Source: Planctomycetaceae bacterium
GTDB lineage: Bacteria; Planctomycetota; Planctomycetia; Pirellulales; Pirellulaceae
Direction: 5' to 3'
Length of the DNA: 64,000 bases
Assembly (NCBI GenBank): GCA_020638995.1
Contig: JACKHM010000002.1
Span: 620,001 to 684,000, forward strand
This document shows, one piece after another, positions 1 through 9,032 of this stretch (the stretch's first letter is position 1; each line of letters starts with the position of its first letter). The notes beneath the pieces are model-generated. The model was not told the DNA's origin and made no database searches. It was given only the letters and a program-made list of their open reading frames with translations. A program made the translations under genes and the position numbers.

Positions 1-100
1 AGTACTCAGTAAAACTATCGTCAATTGTCTTTAGCGTGGCTGGATTTCCAAGTGCTCAGATGTGAACTCCGGAAAATCAGCGATCGCACCTATCCGCGCA

Positions 101-133
101 TAAAAACGGGCCGAGTGTGGAGGACTCGGCCCG
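101..133 (-). terminator. Rho-independent terminator of the DUF1501 gene
   Basis: A perfect 10-bp stem (107-116 pairing with 124-133, GC-rich arms around ACTCGGCCCG) encloses a 7-nt loop. Read on the minus strand it is followed at once by five T residues (102-106). It lies about 40 bp after the stop of the minus-strand DUF1501 gene, so it most likely ends that transcript. Confidence 0.85.
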
Positions 134-169
134 ATGATCAAGCTTCACATTCTGGCCCGTGAGGCTCGA

Positions 170-1441
170 TTAGGCGAACAGCTCCTTGATGACTTTGCCC
201 GAGTTAGCAATCTTCATCGGTCGACCACTCTTACTCGTAAAGGTCGTTTCGAGCGAAATGCCGAGCGACTTGCAGACGCTGGCCATCACGTCTTGGGACG
301 TATAGGGCTCGGTGTCAACACGTGTGCCGTCCTCATTCGTCTTGCCCACCGCGATACCTCCGTTCATTCCGGCCCCACCAACCACCACGCTCCACGAACG
401 TGCCCAATGGTCACGTCCCGTATTTCCGTTAATTCGCGGCGTTCGGCTGAACTCACCCATCCACATCACCGCAGTGTCCTCGATTAAACCACGCTGTTCC
501 AAGTCCTCGAACAAGGCACTCATCGCGCGATCCAAAACTGGTAAACGCTGAGTTGACAAAATATTAAAGATGTCGTTGTGCATGTCCCAGCCGCCAAGAT
601 CGACTTCAACGAACGGGACGCCAGCCTCGACAAGCCGTCGAGCCATGAGGCAGCCCTTTCCGAAGTTGTCCATGCCATAACGCTCTTGCACCTCTTGAGG
701 TTCTTCGTTGACGCGGAACGCTTTCATTTGATCGCTTGTCATCAAGGCCAGCGTCTTCTTGAGAATGTTTTGATGATCCTCAGCAGCTTGACCGCGGTTC
801 TGGCTGACGAATCCCTTTTCGACCAAGTCGAGAGCTGCCATACGCTGCATAAGGCGACGTTCGTCCATCCCCATTTGCAAATTGCGAATTTGACCGTTGC
901 TGTTTACCGCAAACGGTGCCCAGGCCATACCTAGGAAGCCAGGCCCCTCACTGCCACCACCGACGGTGACAAAAGGAGGAATCTCCAATTCGGGTCGTTG
1001 ATCGATCGTCTCGTGGGCAATCACGGCTCCGTAGCTGGGATGCTCGACATTGGGATTCGGCACGTAGCCCGTGTGCATGTAGTAGCGACCGCGACCGTGA
1101 TCTGCTTCCCGCGTGCTCATGGAGCGAATGATGGCCGCATTATGCATCTGCTTGGCCATCATGGGCATGTGCTCGCTGATTTGCACATCGCCGCTGGTGC
1201 TGATTGGCCGAAACTCACCGCCGGTGTTGGTACCAGGCTTCAGATCCCAGATATCCATCGTCGAAGGCCCACCGCTCATCCACAGCAGGATCGCTGATTT
1301 GCGTTTTCGCTTGAGCTCCTGTGCGTGAGTACGGAGCGTATGCCCCATCGTTAATGCGGGAATCGCCATCGCCGAAGCGCCGGCCAAGTGATTCATAAAG
1401 TGACGGCGACTCATTCCGTGTGGCGTGGCAAAATTTCTCAT
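170..1441 (-). CDS. Tat-exported DUF1501 domain protein
   Basis: A 423-residue protein with a twin-arginine signal (SRRHF at residues 11-15, then an Ala/Gly-rich hydrophobic stretch to about residue 40). The body carries features typical of DUF1501: MSGGPSTMDIWDLKPG near the N-terminus, a GWDMH segment, a GEFSRTPRING segment and GRDHW towards the C-terminus. DUF1501 is related to the alkaline phosphatase/sulfatase fold, but its substrate is not established. The start is supported by GGGAG about 8 nt upstream. It lies 88 bp downstream of the DUF1549/DUF1553 gene on the same strand, the usual planctomycete pairing, so the two probably form an operon and act together outside the cytoplasmic membrane. 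A strong terminator follows. Confidence 0.9.
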   Translation of the reverse strand: MRNFATPHGMSRRHFMNHLAGASAMAIPALTMGHTLRTHAQELKRKRKSAILLWMSGGPSTMDIWDLKPGTNTGGEFRPISTSGDVQISEHMPMMAKQMHNAAIIRSMSTREADHGRGRYYMHTGYVPNPNVEHPSYGAVIAHETIDQRPELEIPPFVTVGGGSEGPGFLGMAWAPFAVNSNGQIRNLQMGMDERRLMQRMAALDLVEKGFVSQNRGQAAEDHQNILKKTLALMTSDQMKAFRVNEEPQEVQERYGMDNFGKGCLMARRLVEAGVPFVEVDLGGWDMHNDIFNILSTQRLPVLDRAMSALFEDLEQRGLIEDTAVMWMGEFSRTPRINGNTGRDHWARSWSVVVGGAGMNGGIAVGKTNEDGTRVDTEPYTSQDVMASVCKSLGISLETTFTSKSGRPMKIANSGKVIKELFA

Positions 1442-1529
1442 ACTTGTTCTCCCGTGTTTATAGCTGCCATGGCGGCGGCAAAAGTGTGCCTGTTCAACTT
1501 ATTACATGTTCGGCTGCAAAGCCGCTTCT

Positions 1530-3266
1530 TTAGTGATTAATGATGAACTCGTTGCTATTTAAAACTGCCCACCAAACGTCCTGCAAGGCCGCCAGTGTTG
1601 CGGTGGCCGGATCGACTCGCTTCTTATCACGACCGGTCGATGCTCGTGCAATGAACAATTGGTTGGCGATGGCGACTTCATCTTTTGTCGGACGGCGAGC
1701 AAGACCAGCTTGGAAGAGATAGTCGATCGCCTGTGCCGGTTTCATGTTGCTATTGGCAAGTTCCCACAGAAAGCTGCCGTTTTTGACGTCGGTTGCGTTT
1801 CGGATCAACTCGCCGTTGAACATCATCAAGGCCTGGGGAATTGTTCCATTAAAGGTTGTCGCCTCGCCACCATCGTCGGTTCCGAACGCCATCACAAACT
1901 GGCTGAGCCATTCTGCCTTGCTTCGCTCTTGCTGTTCGTAGCTTCCTCCTGTTTCTGCAGCCCGAGTGGCCACCAGCAACGACTCGTATAACTCTTCTGC
2001 TTGCATCTGTCGCAAGTAGAAATGAGTAAACTTTGGCGTTTCCCCCAGCAAGGGATCGTCTTTTTCGTTCGCTTTTATAACGCGACTGGAAAGGGAATAC
2101 GCCTCGCTCAATGTTATCCAACGAATCAACTCTTTGAGGTTGTAGCTGTGCTCGCGAACCTGCTGACCAAGATATTCGAGCAACTCGGGATGACTGGCGG
2201 GATTGTGTGGTCCCATGTCATCGATTGGCTTCGTAAATCCATACCCGAAAAAGTGCGACCAGTAGCGATTCGCAACGCACATATCCATGAACTCAGACTG
2301 CTGGATTAACTCGCCCAGTTTGTCGCGACGGTTCACTTCCTTAACGTAGCCGCTCTTCCCAATTTCCGTATCATCGATGAAAACCGGATAGGCCGCTTTC
2401 AGAAGTCCGTTTCGCAACTCGTAGTAGATCTCTGCGGTCTCTGGGGTTCCGCCCTCACCGCCGAAGTCCTGGTCAACGAGTTCGGCACCTTGAATGTCCC
2501 GCGTGCCCGGCACAAACTGTCGCAATGCACGAGTCTGACGAAAAAATGCGTTGAATTCCCAAAACTTCTGCTGCTTCCATTCATTGAATGGATGGTTGTG
2601 ACATTGTGTGCACTGCACTTGCAATCCAAGAAATATCTTGGCGACATCCGCGGTTGCCTGAGTCCCCTTTTCCTCGTTCACCTTCATAGTGAGAAAGTTA
2701 ACGGCACCGTTGAAGTTCGCGTCTCCGGGACGGTTCGAACCGGTTGCAGTAACCAACTCGTCGACCATGTCGTTGTAGGGCTTGTTGCGGGCAAAACAAT
2801 CTCGAAGGTACTTTTGCATCCCTTCACGATTGGTCAGGCTGTTGCGTTCTGTTCCGCCAGCTCGTCCAATCAGCACGGTCGTCCAAATCGTTGTCCAATT
2901 TCGCGCATATTCCTCGGTGTACTTATCGTCGTATAGCAATTTGCCGACGAGATCTGCCTTCTTCGTCGCAGAACGATTCTTCGTGAACGCTTGTAACTCT
3001 TCTACGGAGGGAATTCGCCCGATAATGTCCAGGTGAACGCGACGACACCATTCGCTCTCCGTGGCCTCCTGAGAGGGCTTCAATTCATAAGCCGCCCAAG
3101 TTTCAGCGATCTCTTCGTTAATTTTTGCGACTTGTGGGATACCGAAGTCGTTCGGCCCACGAGGGGCGCTCTCAGCGACTCTTGCGGCACAAACGAATGC
3201 TATCGCACAGAAAACAAAGGTGATCAGAGGTGACGAAAATCGAACGGTCACTTTTAGTGTCCTCAC
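1530..3266 (-). CDS. DUF1549/DUF1553 (PSD1-type) exported protein
   Basis: A 578-residue protein with an N-terminal hydrophobic signal segment (about residues 12-33). DUF1549 spans about residues 45-245 and ends in the family hallmark CTQCHNHPF (Cys219, Cys222, His223), a CxxCH haem-c-like motif. DUF1553 follows (about 305-560), with a DRPTKDEV-like region near the end. Such proteins are very abundant in planctomycetes and are usually paired with DUF1501 proteins, as here. Their reaction is unknown; roles in polysaccharide turnover have been suggested. The start codon is GTG with a purine-rich AGAAGA upstream. No separate N-terminal cytochrome domain is present, so this is the short form of the family. 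Confidence 0.88.
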   Translation of the reverse strand: MRTLKVTVRFSSPLITFVFCAIAFVCAARVAESAPRGPNDFGIPQVAKINEEIAETWAAYELKPSQEATESEWCRRVHLDIIGRIPSVEELQAFTKNRSATKKADLVGKLLYDDKYTEEYARNWTTIWTTVLIGRAGGTERNSLTNREGMQKYLRDCFARNKPYNDMVDELVTATGSNRPGDANFNGAVNFLTMKVNEEKGTQATADVAKIFLGLQVQCTQCHNHPFNEWKQQKFWEFNAFFRQTRALRQFVPGTRDIQGAELVDQDFGGEGGTPETAEIYYELRNGLLKAAYPVFIDDTEIGKSGYVKEVNRRDKLGELIQQSEFMDMCVANRYWSHFFGYGFTKPIDDMGPHNPASHPELLEYLGQQVREHSYNLKELIRWITLSEAYSLSSRVIKANEKDDPLLGETPKFTHFYLRQMQAEELYESLLVATRAAETGGSYEQQERSKAEWLSQFVMAFGTDDGGEATTFNGTIPQALMMFNGELIRNATDVKNGSFLWELANSNMKPAQAIDYLFQAGLARRPTKDEVAIANQLFIARASTGRDKKRVDPATATLAALQDVWWAVLNSNEFIINH

Positions 3267-3865
3267 TCTTCTGGTGTTGCTGGCCTACGGCATAGATAAC
3301 GAACCGCGAAGCAAAAAGTACTCGCGTAGTACACCGAAAGTTTTAAGTATTACTATCGTACTGGTCCCGCTGGGTGAGTCAATCACTTCTTCGGAGACCT
3401 TAAGTTCTTTTGTGCAAAGTAATAAGGCAGTTGAGAGCTAGATGCTCGCCGCCCTAAGATGGCGAGTCAACAGTGAATCACCACACTTGCCTTGCGATTG
3501 TATCGTTTTGCAACATTTGTGGCAAAACGATGTCGCACAAAAGAACAGGCGAGTCGGGAGCAATAACTCCCAACTCGCCTGTTTAGCAGTCTAACTGCCG
3601 CGAATTCGACCCACAAACGTCCGTCTTCTCCGCTCGTATTGCCTCGACTCTGTCGACCATCAAAATGTTCCAATTTCTGATGGCATAGTCGTTTGCGGAT
3701 TCCGTTCGATTGCCTCTTCATTGGTTCCGACCCCGCGAATCAGGACTCTTCTCTGTTCTGGCCCCGCGTGTCGAGCTAAGCATGAGGGTGAATTCGTTTC
3801 CAAAGATCTACACACATCCTCTGCAATTGTTGTGCCAAAAACGACATCGTGCTGGTTTTCGCCTC
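3267..3865. other. 599-bp non-coding region with three hairpins
   Basis: No convincing gene is seen between the DUF1549/DUF1553 start and the small membrane-protein stop. It contains three perfect inverted repeats: 3445-3450/3461-3466 (CTCGCC), 3503-3511/3522-3530 (TCGTTTTGC) and the long 3544-3583 hairpin annotated as a terminator. The part next to 3266 must hold the promoter for the minus-strand gene. The roughly 280 bp between the last hairpin and 3866 would be a long 3' untranslated region. Confidence 0.5.
3544..3583 (-). terminator. Hairpin terminator of the phosphoesterase operon
   Basis: An 11-bp perfect outer stem (AACAGGCGAGT, 3544-3554, pairs with 3573-3583) is extended by a 5-bp inner stem (GGGAG 3556-3560 with CTCCC 3567-3571). 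On the minus strand it is followed by CTTTTGTG, a moderately T-rich tail. It is the first strong hairpin after the minus-strand genes at 3866-5039. The plus-strand exit is less T-rich, so minus is the preferred direction. Confidence 0.6.
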
Positions 3866-4114
3866 TCACCGTCGTCTAAAGATCGATTGTATGAGGCTGA
3901 CAATCACGACAAGCAGCAGCGGGGCGGCGAGTGTGAAAAGTATGAAAGCAAGTTGGGCCGCGCGACCGCCCTGCATTGCGCGCACGAAATACGAAGCGGC
4001 CGCACCCACGACGCTAACTATCAGCATTAGCAGCATCATCGTGCCAATCCCAAATCTGGGTTGCCACGGGCGAGGTGTCCTGCTTAGATCCTCTGGATCT
4101 GTGGAGTTACTCAT
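3866..4114 (-). CDS. Small two-helix membrane protein
   Basis: An 82-residue protein of unknown function. Residues 20-30 (RFGIGTMMLLM) begin the first predicted membrane helix (about 23-45) and a second runs about 53-76; it ends in FRRR, which suggests a cytoplasmic C-terminus. A Phe-Gly-Ile-Gly-Thr segment just before the first helix recurs in small planctomycete membrane proteins. Its ATG overlaps the stop of the upstream phosphoesterase gene (ATGAGTAA), so translation is probably coupled and the two products may work together. No enzymatic motif is visible. Confidence 0.7.
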   Translation of the reverse strand: MSNSTDPEDLSRTPRPWQPRFGIGTMMLLMLIVSVVGAAASYFVRAMQGGRAAQLAFILFTLAAPLLLVVIVSLIQSIFRRR

Positions 4115-5039
4115 TTGGGTCGTTGGTAGCCGGCGAGTGAAGCTTAATTATTCGGTCGACGACTTCTTGCTGCGTGATTTTCCCCGACGCTGGAACGACG
4201 ACGAAGCAGGCGTCTTCAGAACAACAATCCAGAATAATCTGCCTGGAGTTCGGAACTTGAAACCCAAGCTCGCACGGTTCGTGACCATGAATCAGTAGGT
4301 CTGCTTGGACGAGGTCTGCGAAGGCCACGGCGTTTTCCTCGCGAAAGTCTCGCCCCCAAACTAGGCAAAACACAGGACTCCGAGGTTTGAAGTCCCTAGG
4401 TTCAAGCCGTCGACCAAAAACCTGTGTCGCGTAGCCTTCACGATCGACATTCTCAGGAGCACTGTGGCATATCACGATGCCGGACTCAAGTCGGACGGCT
4501 ACCGGGCAGCTGGCAAGGAACTCCAAGTAGGCTGCTCGAACTTCCTCCGATTGGTCCCCATACAGCCGTTGCATGCCCTCTCGAAAACTTAGATTCAACA
4601 TCTTACCAGACTTCATAATCGCGAAGTCCGTTAACTCGGCCAATTCGTGGTTGCTGAGAATGAAATGAAATCGTTCGGGAAACGCGACCTTTAACTTCGC
4701 GACATCTTCGAGAAGCAGATGGGACATACAACCGCCCCCCGGATATGTCGGGCCGCCGTGACAGACCTCCTGCATAACCAGATGTCGACCTGGATTGCTT
4801 AGGAGGTCGGCCTTCGCAAGCAGCTTCTCGAAATTCAGGCGGTTCCCGTGTAGGTCAGCGGCGACAAGGACTTCTTTGGCGTTCAGGCTGCCGAGCTGAA
4901 TGACGCAGCCGACGCAACTGGGCGTGGTCAAGTTGCAAGCCGTGGCCGCACGCATCAGTTCAACAATTTGTCGGACGTGTGTGGAATTGGCGACCATGGT
5001 TCGAGCGTAGCAGGCCGTAACGACGTCGTCTACTCGCAC
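4107..5039 (-). CDS. Calcineurin-like metallophosphoesterase
   Basis: A 310-residue protein with the metal-binding signature of the PPP/calcineurin-like phosphoesterase fold: ADLHGN (Asp62, His64), SNHE (Asn130, His131) in place of the usual GNHE, a single His in VICHSAPE, and IHGHEP near residue 255. Substrate unknown; members cleave phosphoesters from proteins, nucleotides or nucleic acids. The first 55 residues precede the fold and hold a Cys-rich stretch (Cys42, Cys45). The start could instead be the ATG 14 codons further in (about 4997), since no strong ribosome site distinguishes them. It is coupled by overlap to the downstream small membrane protein. No signal peptide is seen, so it is probably cytoplasmic. 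Confidence 0.75.
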   Translation of the reverse strand: MRVDDVVTACYARTMVANSTHVRQIVELMRAATACNLTTPSCVGCVIQLGSLNAKEVLVAADLHGNRLNFEKLLAKADLLSNPGRHLVMQEVCHGGPTYPGGGCMSHLLLEDVAKLKVAFPERFHFILSNHELAELTDFAIMKSGKMLNLSFREGMQRLYGDQSEEVRAAYLEFLASCPVAVRLESGIVICHSAPENVDREGYATQVFGRRLEPRDFKPRSPVFCLVWGRDFREENAVAFADLVQADLLIHGHEPCELGFQVPNSRQIILDCCSEDACFVVVPASGKITQQEVVDRIIKLHSPATNDPNE

Positions 5040-5210
5040 CTCAACGCAGGTACCCCTGCTTCCTGTTTCCGCCCGTCCCGGGCGTTATGACCGCTCCATT
5101 CAGTCTGAAGTGTGTATCTCAACTCGCCGTCCGAGAATACTGCGATGCGGCAGAGCGACAATCGCTCGCCTGCGCCCTATCTTTGGAGGGCTAGGGAGAA
5201 TCGGAGCGCT

Positions 5211-5768
5211 ATGACACTTGAACAAAGAAGCAGTTATCGTTGTCCGAACGTCGACGACGAGCATAAGGCCGTGATACGAATTGGACAGCGAGAAGTTGTC
5301 GTCGCGCTGACCAACCAGTCCGCAGGTGGGTGTTCGGTTGTGGCCAAAGGGAAACTGCGCGTATGCGAAGGGAAGACGGTTCAGGTGCGAACGCCTGCGG
5401 GCTGGTTCCAAGCTCAAGTTATCCATAAGTACATCAGTAACGGCCAAACGACGCTTGGATTGAATCGATTGGCCGACCTGCCAGATCCGCGTGACGCGCG
5501 GATCGTGAAAACCGGCGGCCTCGCCTTCGAGCCCATCGGAAGCGGTACTACGTCGACCGGTTCACTGTTAATGTTCACGATTGTTGCAGGTATCGCATTC
5601 TGGGGCTTTATGCTTAACTTTGCTTGGTTGCGGGGGCCGGATGGCGCAACCGGAACGCGGGTTGATATGGGCGGGTACGTTTCACGGACACTCGATCGAA
5701 TGACATCGCGTTGGAACGGGACTCACTCATCCTCAAAACCGTCTTCGACTGAGGATCCGTCTTCGTAG
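5211..5768 (+). CDS. PilZ-like domain membrane protein
   Basis: A 185-residue protein from the ATG at 5211, which has GGAG about 8 nt upstream; an in-frame ATG at 5112 would add 33 residues of low-complexity sequence. Residues 1-90 (RSSYRCPNVDDEHKAV..., NQSAGGCSV, TPAGWFQAQV) resemble a PilZ-type beta-barrel, with the N-S/A-GG turn common in c-di-GMP receptors but without a clear RxxxR motif, so ligand binding is doubtful. A single hydrophobic helix lies near residues 120-140, followed by a Ser/Thr-rich tail. It is divergent from the phosphoesterase gene and convergent with the enolase-like gene. Confidence 0.6.
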   Translation: MTLEQRSSYRCPNVDDEHKAVIRIGQREVVVALTNQSAGGCSVVAKGKLRVCEGKTVQVRTPAGWFQAQVIHKYISNGQTTLGLNRLADLPDPRDARIVKTGGLAFEPIGSGTTSTGSLLMFTIVAGIAFWGFMLNFAWLRGPDGATGTRVDMGGYVSRTLDRMTSRWNGTHSSSKPSSTEDPSS

Positions 5769-5795
5769 ACTTGATCTGGTTGAGTCCCGTTGCGG

Positions 5796-7259
5796 CTACT
5801 GTACAGCGGGATGTCGCTGCTCAATCCAGTCGTCCAAGTCTTGCATCGACGACCACTCTGGTTCGTCTGCGACACCAAAGCCGACGCAATGTAGGCTCCC
5901 GCAGCGGACTCGCCCGTCACGAATGCGAAGAAACCACTCGTTACCGCGTTGTTCGTAAAGGTCGGCGTGACGACGCGTCGCATTTTGTTTATCAAGTTCA
6001 GAGAGCATGGATAGACCGAAGTTGTAGTGATGTCCGTTACGCTCGCAGTGGTGGAGCCCCAAAATCCCCACGCTGACGAAGTCTTGCTGCAGCGGCACGA
6101 CAGGCAAATTCTGCAGGTCTTCGGCGCTCAGCACGGTTGGTCGCGAGTCGCGCCAAAAGTGGGCCGCGAGAGCCATGTTAGTCAACGACTTGAAGAATCC
6201 TTTACAGTTCTTATGTGAGGTCCCTGCGTAACCGACTTCCAGGGCACGACGATATGCATTCAACGATCCATCGGACTCGTCGATGATCAACGGCTTTAGC
6301 TCCGCTAGTTTGGGAATGGTACGTGCCGCTTGGCCGTCCAACGCGATGCCACGTGGCAAGGGTTGTTCGATATACAATACGTGCTGAAACAGACCAAGTT
6401 GCTCCCTTTCGAAGCGGCGGACGAATGTCTCGAATGTTGATAAGTCAGCAAATGCTTCGTTCGCATCAAGTGTGAGCGCGGGCTCGACATTTCTCGGCAT
6501 GATCTCCCACAACCGCGAGAGTCGTCTGAGATCAGCGTCGGCGTCTCCAGAAAGCTTAACCTTGAAATAGCGAATGCCCTGCTGTGTTATGTAGTCCTGT
6601 AGTGTTTCCGGAAGGCCGTCACGGAGTCGCTGTGATGCTGGCCAGTCGTCATCAGTGAGAGGGTCAAAAATGCCAACCGTGTGACGAATGTTGATCTCCG
6701 TTACCGGGCGGTCTGGGAGTACGTTGCCGAAGTCGACGGTTGCCAGTTCACGATGCAGCTGTTGAGGCCGAAAGCCAAGACGGTCTTCGCGCAGCATCTC
6801 GAACATCGATTTCTTCGATAAACGGCAAACGGCGTCTAGCATTGCCCGTTCGAGCATTGCCGATGCAAACGAGGAAGTCAGGCTTTCCTGATTTGCTTCG
6901 CTTCCTGATCGAACGATCTCGCGGTGCCGTTCGAGCCAGTAGGTGAACGGAGAGCTGAAGTTTGGTGTGGCAAGATAATGCTGCCGCGCTGCTTGGAGAA
7001 GGGCTACGAGTTCGCGGCGTTTGAGACCATTATCGCGATTGGGACGTTTGTCTAGCCAGCGAACGGAAAGCCGATCCGCCGCGCATCCGAAAGTGGTGTC
7101 TCCCTGATCGTTTGAGACCGTCAAGCGAGCATGACAAATCGGACTTGTAGCGTGCTCCGGCGGCTGGCCGCTCAAGGCAGCTGCGCCAAGTGCCGAGGGA
7201 AACCTCGCCGGCTTCGTCTCACGAACATAGAACTGAATACGATCGATGTGATACATCAT
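5796..7259 (-). CDS. Enolase-superfamily (mandelate racemase/MLE-like) enzyme
   Basis: A 487-residue protein. The start at 7259 is chosen because GGAGG sits 6 nt upstream; the open frame runs further up but overlaps the DUF3604 gene. Enolase-superfamily residues are visible: the KVK catalytic lysine pair (Lys233, Lys235), DANE (Asp265), IEQP (Glu298) and IIDES (Asp327/Glu328), spaced as the three metal ligands, then Lys350/Lys353 near KNCKGFFKS. Such enzymes abstract the proton alpha to a carboxylate. The protein is longer than the usual 350-400 residues, with an extended capping domain. It lies 19 bp downstream of the DUF3604 gene and probably shares its transcript. Substrate unknown. Confidence 0.8.
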   Translation of the reverse strand: MMYHIDRIQFYVRETKPARFPSALGAAALSGQPPEHATSPICHARLTVSNDQGDTTFGCAADRLSVRWLDKRPNRDNGLKRRELVALLQAARQHYLATPNFSSPFTYWLERHREIVRSGSEANQESLTSSFASAMLERAMLDAVCRLSKKSMFEMLREDRLGFRPQQLHRELATVDFGNVLPDRPVTEINIRHTVGIFDPLTDDDWPASQRLRDGLPETLQDYITQQGIRYFKVKLSGDADADLRRLSRLWEIMPRNVEPALTLDANEAFADLSTFETFVRRFEREQLGLFQHVLYIEQPLPRGIALDGQAARTIPKLAELKPLIIDESDGSLNAYRRALEVGYAGTSHKNCKGFFKSLTNMALAAHFWRDSRPTVLSAEDLQNLPVVPLQQDFVSVGILGLHHCERNGHHYNFGLSMLSELDKQNATRRHADLYEQRGNEWFLRIRDGRVRCGSLHCVGFGVADEPEWSSMQDLDDWIEQRHPAVQ

Positions 7260-7278
7260 GTTGCCTCCGCCATTTCGT

Positions 7279-8865
7279 TTACCCCACCCAAATCGGACTC
7301 GACCAGGCAAGCTGACCGTTATGTTGCGTGACGCGGACGTAGTACCAGTCGCTGTCGGCGTTTTGTCGTTGGTCGGACCAACGGAGACGGACCCCATACT
7401 CCGACGGACCGACAAGTCGATTTACTATGTAACTCTCACTGGTGAAGACTCCAGTGAACGTGACTAAATTATCGTCGATTAAATCGGCCAGTCGCGCGGA
7501 GACGGTTTGTTCGATGGGTTGCCGCAAGCGTAAGGTGAGTGTCGAATCTGGGCCGCCATCGATTTCACAAACAATCGCTTTGGTGGGATCTTCCGCATAA
7601 CACTGAACTCGTGAAGTGAATGATTGGAGGTGCAGTTCTCGGGGCGACACGACTCGTAGTCGATCTCGCATCTCTTCCTCGTACGGACCGGACTGAAAGC
7701 AGGGAACGGCTTGCAGGAATCTGCCTTTGTCCAGATGTACCGATATGTCCCAGCGGCAAGTACGCCCCAAGTCCAATGCCGCCCACGGGCCCCAGCCATA
7801 TTGAATTCGGCACTTTGCTCGCCCCGGCAGTTTTACATCACGGCGTTGATCTTCAGGGAAATGGCGTTCGATCACCCGTCCACTGCGAACTAATTCGATC
7901 ATCGCAATTGAGTCTTGGGCCTCAACGCGGACGTCGATTTCGCGGTCAGAAGTCGCGGCGACGTCCGAACCCATCGGTTGCCCATTCAAAGTGACCTCCA
8001 GTGTTATGCGGTCACCCGTTGCTGCGTATGTCCTGCGACTCTGAATTGCCTCGAACAGCCCAGCGCGAGACAATTCCCTCGCCCAGACGCCAACGACACC
8101 TTCGCCGTAGGCACCGGGAAACCCGCGATGATTGTCACTCGACGCGACAAAGCCAAAACGCATGCCCTTGTTCAGCTGTGGAACGATCGTGTTTGCCGTT
8201 GAACGTCCGCCATTACTATGCCGAATCATGGGAAAGGGAGCCCGGTCCGACTCGGTGCAGCCATGCTCGGAAAAGATCTCGACCACAGGACTGGTTGCTG
8301 CGCGGTAGTGATCGAAGTTTGCCCCGCGCCACCCTTGCTTGTAGCCCACATGATGAGGAATCGCCAAGCACTTATTGGCTTGCGCAAAGTCCAGCAACTT
8401 CTCCACATGATCGGGGAGGAACAATTCAGGTTGATCTTCCGGGAAAATCATGCAGTAGTCGCCGAAGAAGCTCGAATGCCATTCGTAGCCGAGCAAGGCC
8501 ACGAAATCCTCCGTATTTGCTTCGTGAATCATCCGCCGTGTCTGAGGCCAGTGGTTCGAGTGGACTTCAAATCCGTTCACCCACTTCATGTGGTGATCGC
8601 CTGGCATTTTTGGCATGTCGTGCCACGATGCGTGCCCCGTGAATGCGAAGAAGTCGAGATGTTCGCGAGCAACGTCGATGGACCGTTTCAAAGACCCTGT
8701 CGCATAGCCCACCGCATTGTGGTTGTGCAGATCTCCCCAGTACAGGTTGAAGCGTTCCGCGTCTTGATTCGCCGCCAATTGAGACTGCTGTCGGGCGCCG
8801 GAAAGTACTGCTGCGGCAAACGCGCCGCCGACAAATCCGCGACGAGAGACTTCGATAGGCTCCAT
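7279..8865 (-). CDS. Tat-exported DUF3604 (PHP-like) protein
   Basis: A 528-residue protein with a Tat signal (SRRGF, residues 7-11, then a small-residue hydrophobic segment). The mature part starts with WGDLHNHN, the PHP-type metal-binding DxHxH motif, followed by further His/Asp clusters (GYEWHSSFFGDY, IPHHVGY, SEHGCTE, ASSDNHRG). This is the pattern of DUF3604, a PHP-related family presumed to be a metal-dependent hydrolase. The C-terminal 200 residues look like beta-sandwich domains. GGAG lies about 9 nt upstream of the ATG. It is followed after 19 bp by the enolase-superfamily gene, which suggests a common, unidentified catabolic substrate. Confidence 0.85.
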   Translation of the reverse strand: MEPIEVSRRGFVGGAFAAAVLSGARQQSQLAANQDAERFNLYWGDLHNHNAVGYATGSLKRSIDVAREHLDFFAFTGHASWHDMPKMPGDHHMKWVNGFEVHSNHWPQTRRMIHEANTEDFVALLGYEWHSSFFGDYCMIFPEDQPELFLPDHVEKLLDFAQANKCLAIPHHVGYKQGWRGANFDHYRAATSPVVEIFSEHGCTESDRAPFPMIRHSNGGRSTANTIVPQLNKGMRFGFVASSDNHRGFPGAYGEGVVGVWARELSRAGLFEAIQSRRTYAATGDRITLEVTLNGQPMGSDVAATSDREIDVRVEAQDSIAMIELVRSGRVIERHFPEDQRRDVKLPGRAKCRIQYGWGPWAALDLGRTCRWDISVHLDKGRFLQAVPCFQSGPYEEEMRDRLRVVSPRELHLQSFTSRVQCYAEDPTKAIVCEIDGGPDSTLTLRLRQPIEQTVSARLADLIDDNLVTFTGVFTSESYIVNRLVGPSEYGVRLRWSDQRQNADSDWYYVRVTQHNGQLAWSSPIWVG

Positions 8866-9032
8866 GACGACGACTCCACGGGGTCAAACTGCTGGGGCTG
8901 GACTAGTGTGCCTGCCATTGTAACGACGAAGCAGCCCGAATTGCGAACGACAACTCTTCAATCATGGACCGTCCTGGGGTAGAACAGGGGTGACAAATAG
9001 CGATAAACCTAGCATCCAAAATGGAGACCAGC

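Noticed and set aside
47..56. A 10-bp match (TTTCCAAGTG) to the 23-bp repeat core
   Set aside because: Only ten bases match and neither the GTGGC flank nor a second arm is present; chance is sufficient.
3467..3721. Open minus-strand frame of 84 codons
   Set aside because: It runs through the strong 3544-3583 hairpin, has no ribosome site and shows no recognisable protein features.
3660..3869. 69-codon minus frame whose GTG overlaps the stop of the small membrane protein
   Set aside because: The overlap (GTGA) is suggestive, but the translation is Arg/Thr-rich without structure, and the following region looks non-coding. Left out, though a decayed gene is possible.
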